This document shows positions 16,293-24,760 of a stretch of DNA of 64,000 nt, in pieces. Made by a program: the position numbers and the translations under genes. Numbering within the stretch: position 1 is the stretch's first letter; each line of letters starts with the position of its first letter. The notes under the pieces were generated by a model. The model was not told where the DNA came from and ran no database searches. It was given only the letters and a program-made list of their open reading frames with translations. The stretch spans positions 732,312 to 796,311 of the forward strand of contig NZ_JACKVK010000008.1 of the NCBI RefSeq assembly GCF_025823185.1, given 5' to 3'. This DNA is from Mycobacterium yunnanensis (GTDB lineage: Bacteria > Actinomycetota > Actinomycetes > Mycobacteriales > Mycobacteriaceae).

Positions 16293-16350
16293 CGAGCAGC
16301 CGCAAAGTTGCGGTGGCAGTCGGCGTGTCGCGCACTTTTGCGTCTGCTCG
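16293..16350 (-). repeat. 58-bp palindromic element, right (inverted) copy
   Basis: Arms CGAGCAGCCGCAAA (16293-16306) and TTTGCGTCTGCTCG (16337-16350) pair with few mismatches. Its reverse complement aligns to the copy at 15278-15335 without gaps. It begins 9 nt after the stop of the flanked gene. Confidence 0.85.
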
Positions 16351-16379
16351 CGGGGTGGTGGGGGTGCCGCAGGTATGGA

Positions 16380-16405
16380 GGGGGTGGGGGGCGCGGGGGA
16401 GGGGG
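16380..16405 (+). other. G-quadruplex-like tract
   Basis: Four G runs in the order G5-T-G6-CGC-G5-A-G5 fit a stable G-quadruplex with loops of 1, 3 and 1 nt. More G runs lie just to the left at 16352-16364. The tract ends exactly where the stop codon of the minus-strand lacI-type gene begins. Confidence 0.8.
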
Positions 16406-17413
16406 CTAGTGGCCGGCGGGGACGGCGTCGGCCGGCATGGCGCACGACGCCCGCGTCACCAGTGAGACGGGCAGCACCGTGCGTCGTCGCATCTTGCGGT
16501 CGGGGTCGTCGAGGCGGTCGAAGAGGCGCTGCACGGCGAAGCGCCCCATCTCGTCACCGTCCTGGTTGATCACCGTGATCGCCGGGCGCAAGGCCGCGGC
16601 GGTGGGAAAGTCGCCGAAGCCGATGACCGCCACGTCGGTGCGGCCCAAGGCCTGCAGCGCCGACACCACCGACACCGTGCAGCGGGCGTTGGAGGAGAAC
16701 ACCGCCGTCGGCGGGTCGGGCTCGGCCAGGATTCGGCGCAGCGCGGCGGTGACGCTGTCGGAGTCAACGTCGCCGAGGTGGACGAGTCCGTCGGGCAGGG
16801 ACAGACCCGCGTCGACCAGTGCCTCGCGGCACCCCCGCAGGCGAAGGACTCCCGTGACGACGTCGTCGCCGATGAAGGCGACCGCACGGTGCCCATGCTC
16901 GACCAGATGCGCCGCCGCCTGTCGCCCGCCGCCCACGTCGTCCTGAACGACGGCGTCAGCCACGAGCTTGCCCGGCATGCGGTCGACGAACACCAGCGGA
17001 GCGCGCGCCTGCCAGGGTCGCAGGAACGACATGTCGGGGCCGACGGGACAGATGATCATGCCGGCGACCCGGCGGTGCAGCAGCGCCTCGATCGACTGCT
17101 GTTCGTGCGACGGCTCCCACCCCACGCTGGTCACGATCACGGCGACGCCGCGGCGGCTCGCTTCGCGCTCGACCGCGCTGATGATGCCGGCGAAGAACGG
17201 GTCTGCAACACCGGGCACCGCCACTCCGATGGCCGCGTCCCGGCCGGTGCGAAACGTCACCGCCAGCATGTTCGGGACGTACTTGAGTTCCTCGATCGCC
17301 TGCTCGACGCGCTGCCGCACCTCGGTGGACACGTAGCGGTCGTTGTTGACCACGCGGGACACGGTTTTCGCGCTCACGCCAGCGCGCGTTGCCACGTCGC
17401 GCATCGTCGCCAT
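16406..17413 (-). CDS. LacI-family transcriptional regulator of the sugar locus
   Basis: 335 aa from ATG 17413, preceded on its strand by GGGAGGA. The N-terminal LacI HTH is clear (MRDVATRAGVSAKTVSRVVN, hinge helix PNMLAVTFRTG). It is followed by a periplasmic-binding-protein-like effector domain (IGVAVPGVADPFFAG, FVDRMPG, DDVGGGRQAAAHL, VIGFGDFP). It is divergent from the dehydrogenase-ManA-ABC operon, and two LacI-type palindromes lie in the 173-nt gap. It probably represses the operon until a sugar or polyol binds. The effector is unknown. Confidence 0.92.
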   Translation of the reverse strand: MATMRDVATRAGVSAKTVSRVVNNDRYVSTEVRQRVEQAIEELKYVPNMLAVTFRTGRDAAIGVAVPGVADPFFAGIISAVEREASRRGVAVIVTSVGWEPSHEQQSIEALLHRRVAGMIICPVGPDMSFLRPWQARAPLVFVDRMPGKLVADAVVQDDVGGGRQAAAHLVEHGHRAVAFIGDDVVTGVLRLRGCREALVDAGLSLPDGLVHLGDVDSDSVTAALRRILAEPDPPTAVFSSNARCTVSVVSALQALGRTDVAVIGFGDFPTAAALRPAITVINQDGDEMGRFAVQRLFDRLDDPDRKMRRRTVLPVSLVTRASCAMPADAVPAGH

Positions 17414-17445
17414 GTGCCGTCCTCCCGGTTCGGGTCGGCACAGTA

Positions 17446-17459
17446 TGTCATCGATGTCA
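17446..17459. promoter_or_regulatory. LacI-type operator 1
   Basis: TGTCATCGATGTCA fits TGWCAYCGRTGWCA with the central CG typical of LacI-family operators. It lies 32 bp upstream of the regulator start, so autoregulation is likely. Confidence 0.6.
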
Positions 17460-17480
17460 GACAAAGCGCGTTCGTTTTTC

Positions 17481-17494
17481 TGACACCGGTGACA
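17481..17494. promoter_or_regulatory. LacI-type operator 2
   Basis: TGACACCGGTGACA, same pattern as operator 1, with centres 35 bp apart. It lies about 90 bp upstream of the dehydrogenase start and could cover the operon promoter. Confidence 0.6.
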
Positions 17495-17586
17495 TGGCGC
17501 TTGAAAGAGCGTACCGTCACGCGTCGAAGCGGTTGCGGGAGTGACGCAGGTAACAGCAACGACGTAGGAAGAGGCGGAGCCGACCA

Positions 17587-18612
17587 ATGAAGGCCGTGTT
17601 CTACGAAGGCCCCAAGACGTGGTCGGTGACCGAGGTGCCCACACCTGACGCCGGGCCCGGACAGGTGCGCATCAAGGTCGACCAGGTCGGGGTGTGCGGC
17701 ACCGATCTACACATCCACGAGGGCGAGTTCGGCGCGGTGTTCCCGCTCATCCCCGGTCACGAAGTGGTCGGCGTCGTCTACCAACTCGGTGACGGGGTCA
17801 CCCGTTTCCGGCTCGGCGAACAGGTCACCGTCAACCCGAACGTCTACTGCGGGCAGTGCCCGTACTGTCTGGCCGGCCGACTCGGGCAGTGCGAGGCGAT
17901 GTTGGGTTTTGGCAGCAACTTTCCCGGCTTCTTCGCCGAGTACGCGATCGCCGAGCACACGCTGGTCTTCTCGGCCGAGGGCCTGGACAAGGACACCGCG
18001 GTGTTCTGCGAGCCGACGTCGTGCGCCATGCACGGCCTGGAATCGCTGCAGATGCGGCCCGGCGGGAGCGCACTGGTGCTGGGCGCGGGCCCGACGGGAC
18101 TGCTTCTGGCACAACTGATCGCCGCCGGTGGCGCATCGTCGGTCACCGTCGCCGGACCCAGTCGGTTCAAGCTCGACACCGCACGCGGTCTCGGCGTCGA
18201 CGCGACCGTGCGGATTGCGCGCGACGATCCCGACGCCAACATCGCCACGCTGCTGGCGGCTTCCCCCCACGGGGATGGGTACGACGCCGTCGTCGAAGCC
18301 ACCGGGTCGCCGGTGGTCGGCGACATCTGCGTGCCGCTGACCCGACGTGGGGGCACGGTGCTGATCTACGGCGTCACCCGCGCAGACGACCTGGTCCGCT
18401 TTCACCCCTTCGACGTGTTCCGCCGCGAGATCACCATCAGGGGATCCTTCGCGGAGATGACGTCCTTCGGCGCAGCCATCGACGCGCTGCGTGGCGGACG
18501 GGTGCGCACCAACGGCCTCATCACCCATCGCTTCGGCCTCGACGACTACGGTCGCGCGCTGCAGACGCTGCGCGGGGACTCCGCTGCCCACAAGGTGGTG
18601 ATCGAGCTGTGA
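17587..18612 (+). CDS. Zinc-dependent polyol/sugar dehydrogenase (MDR family)
   Basis: A 341-aa medium-chain dehydrogenase. Catalytic zinc ligands are Cys37 (VCGTDLH), His58 and Glu59 (PGHEVVG). The structural zinc lobe CGQCPYCLAGRLGQC is complete. The Rossmann motif GAGPTG precedes a SVTVAG strand. It resembles sorbitol/threonine dehydrogenases and, given the ABC importer and sugar kinases, probably oxidises an imported polyol to a ketose with NAD(P). It is first in a tightly overlapped five-gene operon. AGGAAGAGG precedes ATG 17587. Confidence 0.9.
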   Translation: MKAVFYEGPKTWSVTEVPTPDAGPGQVRIKVDQVGVCGTDLHIHEGEFGAVFPLIPGHEVVGVVYQLGDGVTRFRLGEQVTVNPNVYCGQCPYCLAGRLGQCEAMLGFGSNFPGFFAEYAIAEHTLVFSAEGLDKDTAVFCEPTSCAMHGLESLQMRPGGSALVLGAGPTGLLLAQLIAAGGASSVTVAGPSRFKLDTARGLGVDATVRIARDDPDANIATLLAASPHGDGYDAVVEATGSPVVGDICVPLTRRGGTVLIYGVTRADDLVRFHPFDVFRREITIRGSFAEMTSFGAAIDALRGGRVRTNGLITHRFGLDDYGRALQTLRGDSAAHKVVIEL

Positions 18613-19643
18613 TTCCGCGTCCACAAGTGTTGCCGCCCAACGTCATCGAGCACTGGTATGCCGGCGGCCCCGCATTGGCGGCCTGGCGGGGGCTGGCCCC
18701 GGTGGGGACCCGCTCACCGGAGGAGTGGATCGGAGCAACCGTCGCCCGCTTCGGCGACGCCGACCACGGCCCGGCCGCGCTCGCCGACGGCACCCGCCTG
18801 GTCGACGCCGTGCGCGCAGACCCCGAGGGCTGGGTGGGCCGCACCGACGCGGCCCCCGGCGACACCGGCGTGCTCGTCAAACTCCTCGACGCCGGCCAAC
18901 GCCTGCCCGTACACGTGCACCCCACCCGGGACTACGCCACCCGTCACCTCGGGTGTGCCTACGGCAAGACCGAAGCCTGGTACGTACTCGACGCCGGTCC
19001 GGACGCCGCGGTCTGGGTGGGATGGCGTGAGCCCGTGACGCAGGAGCGCGTGCGCGACCTCGTCAGCGCCCAGGACGCCGAAGCCATGCTGTCGCTCATG
19101 CACCGCATCCCCGTCGCCCCGGGTGACGGGGTCCTGGTGCCCGGCGGCGTTCCCCATGCCATCGGCGCCGGCATCCTGCTGATCGAGGCCCAGGAGCCGA
19201 CCGACCAGTCGATTCTGTTGGAACGCACCAACACCGACGCGTCCGACGCAGAGGTGTTCCTCGGACTCGACCGCGACGTCGCGTTGTCCGTCGTCGACCT
19301 CGATGCAGTCGGCGATCCCGATCGGCTTCGACGCCACGCGACGGGCGCCCCCGCCGAGGTGGTCGACGCGCTGCCCGTCGAGGCGAACCCCTTCTTTCGG
19401 ATGGTCCTCGTTACCGCCGGGGCGGACGTGGCAGCCGGTTTCGCCGTCGCGGTGGTGTTGACGGGGGACGGCACGCTGACCGCCGACCGCGCCGAACCGC
19501 TGCCACTGACGGCCGGGGAGACCCTCGTCGTCCCGGCCGCCGCCGGGCGGTGGCGCGTCGACGGCGACCTGACCCTGCTCGTCTGCGGGCCAGGCACCAC
19601 CTGGCCGCCACGACCTCGAAACCCCCTGGGAGGCAACTCGTGA
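18609..19643 (+). CDS. manA: Class I mannose-6-phosphate isomerase
   Basis: 344 aa from GTG 18609, overlapping the dehydrogenase stop by 4 bp. Cupin zinc motifs are visible: Gln/His in AGQRLPVHVHPT, KTEAWYVL and VPGGVPHAIGAG. It interconverts mannose-6-P and fructose-6-P or acts on a related aldose/ketose phosphate. Location in a polyol operon suggests it feeds sugar phosphates into glycolysis. Compared with housekeeping ManA it starts without the usual longer N-terminal beta domain motifs, so a specialised substrate is possible. It is coupled to the ABC ATPase by another 4-bp overlap. Confidence 0.88.
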   Translation: MIPRPQVLPPNVIEHWYAGGPALAAWRGLAPVGTRSPEEWIGATVARFGDADHGPAALADGTRLVDAVRADPEGWVGRTDAAPGDTGVLVKLLDAGQRLPVHVHPTRDYATRHLGCAYGKTEAWYVLDAGPDAAVWVGWREPVTQERVRDLVSAQDAEAMLSLMHRIPVAPGDGVLVPGGVPHAIGAGILLIEAQEPTDQSILLERTNTDASDAEVFLGLDRDVALSVVDLDAVGDPDRLRRHATGAPAEVVDALPVEANPFFRMVLVTAGADVAAGFAVAVVLTGDGTLTADRAEPLPLTAGETLVVPAAAGRWRVDGDLTLLVCGPGTTWPPRPRNPLGGNS

Positions 19644-20404
19644 CCGCACTGCTGGAGGCGCGGGGCATCTCCCGTAGCTTCGGCCACGTCCGCGCGCTCG
19701 ACGGCGCCGACTTCGACGTCCAGGCCGGTGAGGTGGTCGGACTCATCGGGGACAACGGTGCCGGCAAGTCGACGCTCATCAAGGCGCTCTCGGGCAGCCT
19801 CGAACTCGACGAGGGGGAGATCTACTTCGACGGCTCCCCGGTGCGGCTGACCAGTCCGCGCGAGGCCAACGACCTCGGGATCGAAGTCGTGTACCAGGAT
19901 CTCGCGCTCGCGCCGCACCTGAACCCCGTCCAGAACGTCTTCCTCGGCCGGGAACTGGACCGCAAGGGACTGCTCGGCCGGTTGGGCTTCATGGACGAGA
20001 AGGAGATGCGCCGCCAGGCCGCCGCGTCGTTCGCGGAGCTGGGGGCGACGGTGAGTTCACTCAACACCCCCGTCGGGTCGATGTCCGGCGGGCAGCGCCA
20101 GGGCATTGCCATTGCCCGCGCCATCGCATGGGCGGACAAGGTCGTCATCCTCGACGAGCCGACCGCGGCCCTGGGCGTCGTGCAGACCAAGAACGTGCTC
20201 GAATCGGTGAAACGCGTGCGCGACAAGGGCATCGCGGTGGTGTTCATCAGCCATTCCATGCCGCACGTGCTGGAGATCTGCGATCGCATCCAGGTGCTGC
20301 GCCTTGGCCGTCGCGTGGCCACCTACCGCGGAGGCGACACCACGGTGGAGACGTTGGTGGGCGCCATGACCGGTGCGCTCGACGGAAGGGAAGGGGCGGC
20401 ATGA
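19640..20404 (+). CDS. Sugar ABC transporter ATP-binding protein (single NBD)
   Basis: 254 aa from GTG 19640; GGGAGG lies 6 nt upstream. Walker A GDNGAGKST, Q-loop VYQDLAL, signature MSGGQRQGIAIAR, Walker B VVILDEPTAALG and switch His ISHSM are intact. It resembles RbsA/FrcA-like ATPases but has one nucleotide-binding domain rather than the duplicated form, so it should act as a homodimer with the permease encoded next. Confidence 0.93.
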   Translation: MTALLEARGISRSFGHVRALDGADFDVQAGEVVGLIGDNGAGKSTLIKALSGSLELDEGEIYFDGSPVRLTSPREANDLGIEVVYQDLALAPHLNPVQNVFLGRELDRKGLLGRLGFMDEKEMRRQAAASFAELGATVSSLNTPVGSMSGGQRQGIAIARAIAWADKVVILDEPTAALGVVQTKNVLESVKRVRDKGIAVVFISHSMPHVLEICDRIQVLRLGRRVATYRGGDTTVETLVGAMTGALDGREGAA

Positions 20405-21510
20405 CGAGTGGATCGCGCGTCGGCGGCGCGAGTCAGTCGACGGTGGCCGTCGCGGCGCCGGAAGGCGGCGACGAGTCGCTCGTCAAGCGTCTGCTGAGCC
20501 TGCAGGCGATCTGGATCCTCGGGGTGCTGATCGTCATCTGCATCGCGTTCTCGATCGTCGCCGGAGACCGTTTCCTCTCCGCGGGCAACTTCTCGCTGAT
20601 GTCGCAGAACGTGGCGGTCTGGGCGGTGCTCGGCGTTGGCATGACGTTCGTCATCATCACCTCGGGCATCGACCTGTCCGTCGGATCGGTGCTGGTGTTC
20701 TCGTCGGTCGTGGCGGCGAAGGTGATGGCGGCGATGGGCGGCAACGGCCCCGGTGTCGCCGCAGCCGGTCTGGTTGCCGCCGTGCTCAGCGGCACGGCCT
20801 GGGGCGCGGTCAACGGCGTCCTGGTCGCCAAGGCGAGGGTGCCGGCGCTGATCGTGACGCTTGGAACGCTCTCGGTGGCGCTGGGTTTGGCGCAGGTGCT
20901 CACCGGGGGAATCGACATCCGTTCGGTGCCAACCGAACTCACCGACTTCAGCGCCTACATCAAGGTGCTCGGCATCCCCGGCTTGCCATTCGTGGCCCTG
21001 ATCGTGGTGATCCTGGGTGCGATCCTTCTGCATAAGACGAGGTTCGGTCGCTACACCTACGCCATCGGCTCCAACCAGGAGGCGGCCCGCCGGACCGGCA
21101 TCAAGGTGACCCGCCACCTGATCGCCGTCTACGCGCTGGCGGGCACCCTGGCCGGGTTCGGTGCGCTGCTGTCGCTGGCCCAGTACGGCACGACGACGAT
21201 CGCGGGCCAGTCGCTGACGAACCTCAACGTGATCGCCGCGGTCGTCATCGGCGGCACGTCGATCTTCGGTGGTGAGGGCACGGTCTTCGGCACTCTGGTC
21301 GGCCTGTTCATCCCGGCGGTGCTGCAGTCGGGTTTCGTCATCATCGGTGTCCAGCCGTACTGGCAAGGCGTCGCGGTCGGTTCGGTGTTGATCGCCGCCG
21401 TCTACGTCGACCAGTCCCGGCGGGCGGCCGCCATGCGCAGTGCACGTTCTCGAAACCTCCTCAACCGCAGGGGGTCTCCGCGAGGTCCACAACGAAGGGA
21501 AAGTTCATGA
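20401..21510 (+). CDS. Sugar ABC transporter permease (RbsC/FrcC type)
   Basis: 369 aa, ATG 20401 overlapping the ATPase stop. About nine to ten hydrophobic helices start at residue ~38 (IWILGVLIVICIAFSIV). Family motifs are present: ITSGIDLSVGSVL, GAVNGVLVAKARVPALIVTLGTL (split across helices), AIGSNQEAARRTGIKV and VIGGTSIFGGEGTV. Only one permease gene is present, so it should form a homodimer. A basic C-terminal tail (RRAAAMRSARSRNLLNRRGS) is cytoplasmic. Confidence 0.93.
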   Translation: MTSGSRVGGASQSTVAVAAPEGGDESLVKRLLSLQAIWILGVLIVICIAFSIVAGDRFLSAGNFSLMSQNVAVWAVLGVGMTFVIITSGIDLSVGSVLVFSSVVAAKVMAAMGGNGPGVAAAGLVAAVLSGTAWGAVNGVLVAKARVPALIVTLGTLSVALGLAQVLTGGIDIRSVPTELTDFSAYIKVLGIPGLPFVALIVVILGAILLHKTRFGRYTYAIGSNQEAARRTGIKVTRHLIAVYALAGTLAGFGALLSLAQYGTTTIAGQSLTNLNVIAAVVIGGTSIFGGEGTVFGTLVGLFIPAVLQSGFVIIGVQPYWQGVAVGSVLIAAVYVDQSRRAAAMRSARSRNLLNRRGSPRGPQRRESS

Positions 21511-22565
21511 AGCGAAACCGTCTCGTGTTCGTCGCCAGCGTCATGACGCTCGCGTTGCCGATGGCCGCGTGCACGTCGTCCAAGCCCCAATCCGAACCGA
21601 GCGGTACCTCGACCGGCGGATCTGCCGCCTCGTCGTCGGCCTCCCCGCAGGCGGCGGTCACCACCGTGACCGCGCCGCCCAAGGCCAGCAAGGAGTACGA
21701 CATCGCGCTGTTGCAAGGCGTGGTCGGCGACCAGTTCTACATCACCATGCAGTGCGGTGCGCAGGACGAGGCAGCCAAGCTGGGCGTGAAGGTGAACACC
21801 CAGGGCCCGCAGAAGTTCGACCCGACACTGCAGAAGCCAATCCTCGATTCGATCGTGGCCAGCAAGCCCGACGCACTTCTGGTGGCCCCCACCGACGTTC
21901 AGGCCATGCAGCAGCCGCTGCAGCAGGCCGCCGCGGCGGGCATCAAGGTGATCCTCGTCGACACCACGACCGCCGACCCGTCCTTTGCCACGTCGGCGAT
22001 CTCGAGCGACAACGAGGGTGGCGGCGCGGCGGCGTTCGACGCCATCAAGCAGCTGCACCCCGACGGCGGCAAGGTCATGGTGATGGGCTTGGAGCCCGGC
22101 GTCTCGACCACCGACGCGCGCGCCAAGGGTTTCGAGGACGCCGTCAAGGCCGACCCGAAGTTCAACTACGTCGGCGTGCAGTACAGCCACAACGATCCCG
22201 CGACCGCGGCGCAGCTGATCGGTGCGCAGCTTCAGCGTGACCCCGATCTGGTCGGCGTGTTCGCGGTGAACCTGTTCAGCGCCGAGGGCTCGGCCACCGG
22301 CATCAAGCAGGCGGGCAAGAGCGGGCAGGTGCAGGTGGTCGGGTTCGACGCCGGCCCCAACCAGATTCAAGCGCTGCGGGAAGGCACCGTGCAGGCCCTC
22401 GTCGCCCAAGATCCCGGTGCCATCGGCAGATTCGGCGTCGACGAAGCGGTGACCGCGCTGGACGGCGGCAAGAGCACGCCCAACGTGCAGACCGGGTTCA
22501 CCATCATCACCAAGGACAATCTCGACGGACCGGGTGGCGCCGCGGCGTACAAGTCGAACTGCTGA
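21507..22565 (+). CDS. Sugar/polyol ABC transporter substrate-binding lipoprotein
   Basis: 352 aa. N-terminal signal ends PMAAC, giving lipid-anchored Cys22, followed by a Ser/Thr-rich tether to about residue 60. The type-1 periplasmic-binding fold begins YDIALLQGVVGDQFYITM, with further motifs DALLVAPTDVQAMQQPL, VDTTT and VVGFDAGPNQI. It resembles ribose/xylose/rhizopine binders; the exact ligand cannot be read from sequence. Last gene of the five-gene operon (ATGA overlap). It converges on the aldolase gene with only 13 nt between stops. Confidence 0.92.
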   Translation: MKRNRLVFVASVMTLALPMAACTSSKPQSEPSGTSTGGSAASSSASPQAAVTTVTAPPKASKEYDIALLQGVVGDQFYITMQCGAQDEAAKLGVKVNTQGPQKFDPTLQKPILDSIVASKPDALLVAPTDVQAMQQPLQQAAAAGIKVILVDTTTADPSFATSAISSDNEGGGAAAFDAIKQLHPDGGKVMVMGLEPGVSTTDARAKGFEDAVKADPKFNYVGVQYSHNDPATAAQLIGAQLQRDPDLVGVFAVNLFSAEGSATGIKQAGKSGQVQVVGFDAGPNQIQALREGTVQALVAQDPGAIGRFGVDEAVTALDGGKSTPNVQTGFTIITKDNLDGPGGAAAYKSNC

Positions 22566-22578
22566 GCCCGAACTGAGG

Positions 22579-23421
22579 CTAGTGGCTGACGACGTCGAGC
22601 AGGTGGGCGACGGCGTCGGCGACGGCCGTGCGTGCCGACCGCAGGGCCTTGCGGGGGTCGACGGCGTCGTCGGCAGCCAGAGCGGACCGCACCGCACCGG
22701 TGTAGGCGACGTTCAACGCCGTCCCGACGTTGACCTTGACGATGCCGGCCCGCACCGCGGCGCGCAGCGCGTCGTCGGGCACCCCCGAGGAGCCGTGCAG
22801 CACCAACGGCACGGTGAGCGCATCACGCAGCGCCCCAATGAGTTCGAGGTCGAGCTCGGCGGTCTGCGTGGTCATGGCGTGTGAGCTGCCGACCGCGACG
22901 GCGAGGGCGTCCACCCCGGTGGCGGCGACGAACTCGGCCGCCTGCGCGGGGTCGGTGCGCACCCCGGGAGCGTGGGCGCTCGTCACCTGGGTGTCCTTGC
23001 CGCCGACGTAGCCGAGTTCGGCCTCGACGGCCAGGCCCTGAGCGTGCAGCCCGGTGGTGGCCTCGGCGGTGACGGCGACGTTGCGGTCGTACGGCAGGGC
23101 GCCGCCGTCGACCATCACCGAGGAGTAGCCGCAGGTGCCCGCCTGATCCCACAGATGCGGTGCCTCGACGTGGTCGAGGTGCAGGCCGACGGGGACGGCG
23201 GCGTCGGCCGCCAAGGCCGCGAGCGCGGCACTGACCGGGCGTAGCGAACCGTGGAACGCCACGGTGTTCTCGCTGACCTGCACGATGACCGGCGCGCCGG
23301 CACGCTGCGCGCCGGCCACGATGCCCTCCCCGTGTTCGAGGGTGACGACGTTGAACGCCGCCACGCCACCGCCGTTGGCGACGGCCGTGCGCAGCAGTTC
23401 GGCCGTGGTGACCAGCGGCAT
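22579..23421 (-). CDS. Class II fructose/tagatose-bisphosphate aldolase
   Basis: 280 aa from ATG 23421, with GGGAGA upstream on its strand; longer frames to the right lack an RBS. Class II zinc aldolase signatures: first zinc His and catalytic Asp in HLDH (81-84), ELGYVGG, His in SHAMTTQ, VLHGSSGV and VKVNVGTALN. It cleaves a ketose-1,6-bisphosphate to DHAP and glyceraldehyde-3-P. Divergent from the FGGY kinase operon, so probably co-regulated by the DeoR protein. GatY/KbaY-like rather than the longer housekeeping Fba. Confidence 0.92.
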   Translation of the reverse strand: MPLVTTAELLRTAVANGGGVAAFNVVTLEHGEGIVAGAQRAGAPVIVQVSENTVAFHGSLRPVSAALAALAADAAVPVGLHLDHVEAPHLWDQAGTCGYSSVMVDGGALPYDRNVAVTAEATTGLHAQGLAVEAELGYVGGKDTQVTSAHAPGVRTDPAQAAEFVAATGVDALAVAVGSSHAMTTQTAELDLELIGALRDALTVPLVLHGSSGVPDDALRAAVRAGIVKVNVGTALNVAYTGAVRSALAADDAVDPRKALRSARTAVADAVAHLLDVVSH

Positions 23422-23506
23422 TGGGGTCTCCCGTCCGGGCTTGACTGATGTCCAATCAAACGCAACCATATCCATGCAGATCCAAATGGGCAATGGTGGG
23501 AGAGCG
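23422..23506. promoter_or_regulatory. Divergent promoter region aldolase / kinase
   Basis: 85 bp between the two start codons, AT-richer than its flanks. Half-repeats TGTCCAAT and GATCCAAAT on one strand could be DeoR-type direct repeats. No clear -35/-10 pair was fixed. Confidence 0.4.
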
Positions 23507-24760
23507 ATGACGGCATACGCCGGACTGGACGTCGGCACCACGTCGAGCAAGGCCGTCGTCTACGATCGCGACGGCCGAGTCCTGGGGAGCGGGCGGGCGC
23601 CCACGACGTGGGAGACCACCGCCGACGGCACCGAGATGAGCGCGGAGGCGTTGTGGCGCAGCGCTTCCGGCGCGCTCAGTGCCGCGGCCGAGGACGCCGG
23701 TGTCGCGGTTGCGGCCGTCGGGGTGACGTGCATGGGGGAGTCCGGCGTGCTGGTCGACGCACGCGAGCAGCCGCTGGCCCCCGTCATCGCCTGGCATGAC
23801 GACCGCGACGGCGAGGAGGTGGCCGACCTCGACGCGACCATCGGCGCCGAGCAGTTCGGCGGCGTCGCGGGAAAGCCACTGCGCGGCCAGTTCTCGTTGA
23901 CCAAGCACCGCTGGCTGTTGCGCAACGCCCCAGCCACCCGCGACGCCACGACGCGGTTCGACGTCGGTGGGTGGGTGGTGCGCCGACTCGGCGGCGACGC
24001 GGTGATCGAACTCTCCCTCGCCGGCCGCACCGGCTGGCTCGACGTCGCGGCGGGGGACTGGTGGGACGCGGCGCTGCAGTGGTCGGGGGCGCGCCGCGAA
24101 CTGATGCCGCCCCTGGTGTCCGCCGGGGTGCCGGTCGGCGTCGTGCGCTCCGACGTGGTGAGCCCGCTGCTGAGCGGCGCGGTCTTGACCCTGGCGGGTC
24201 ACGACCACCAGGCCTCTGCCCTCGGCGCCCGCGCGACGAGCCAAGGCTACGAACTGGATTCGTCGGGCACCGCGGAGGCGTTGGTGCGCACCATCACCCC
24301 GATACCGTCACCGGCCGACGTCGCCCGCCTCGCCCTGACGGGCATCACCACCGACCCGAGCGTCGAGCCCGGCCACTGGAGTCTGCTCGGCGGCACCGAG
24401 GGTGGACTGGCGCAACTGCGTACGCTGCAACGCCTCGGTGCCGACGTCGCCGAGCTCGACGCCGCCGCCGCCGCCGAGGACGGCACCGGACCGGGCGCCG
24501 AGTGGCGCTCGGTAGTCGCCACGGCCGCCGACGAGGCGTTGGCGCTGCACCGCGCCATGGACGACGTCGTCGGCCCCGCCGTGCGCGTCGTGGTGACCGG
24601 AGGGTGGCGGCACAGTTCAGAGGTGATGCGCGCCAAGCGTTCTCGGTTCGGTCCGCTCGAGGTGTCGAGCGTCGAGGAGGCGGGTGCCCTTGGCGCGGCC
24701 ACCCTGGCCGCGCGAGCGTGCGGCGAACTCGACGTCGACGAGCACCTGGGCCGGTCATGA
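23507..24760 (+). CDS. FGGY-family carbohydrate kinase
   Basis: 417 aa from ATG 23507, with GGTGGGAGAG upstream. N-terminal phosphate-binding motif GLDVGTTSSKAVV, the MGESG and AWHDDRDG segments, GHDHQ with the probable catalytic Asp, the DSSGTAEAL loop, and VVTGGW near the C-terminus are all present. It phosphorylates a ketose or polyol at a primary hydroxyl using ATP. It probably acts on the ketose made by the dehydrogenase of the neighbouring operon. Shorter than classical xylulokinase (~480 aa). Overlaps the DeoR gene by 4 bp. Confidence 0.9.
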   Translation: MTAYAGLDVGTTSSKAVVYDRDGRVLGSGRAPTTWETTADGTEMSAEALWRSASGALSAAAEDAGVAVAAVGVTCMGESGVLVDAREQPLAPVIAWHDDRDGEEVADLDATIGAEQFGGVAGKPLRGQFSLTKHRWLLRNAPATRDATTRFDVGGWVVRRLGGDAVIELSLAGRTGWLDVAAGDWWDAALQWSGARRELMPPLVSAGVPVGVVRSDVVSPLLSGAVLTLAGHDHQASALGARATSQGYELDSSGTAEALVRTITPIPSPADVARLALTGITTDPSVEPGHWSLLGGTEGGLAQLRTLQRLGADVAELDAAAAAEDGTGPGAEWRSVVATAADEALALHRAMDDVVGPAVRVVVTGGWRHSSEVMRAKRSRFGPLEVSSVEEAGALGAATLAARACGELDVDEHLGRS

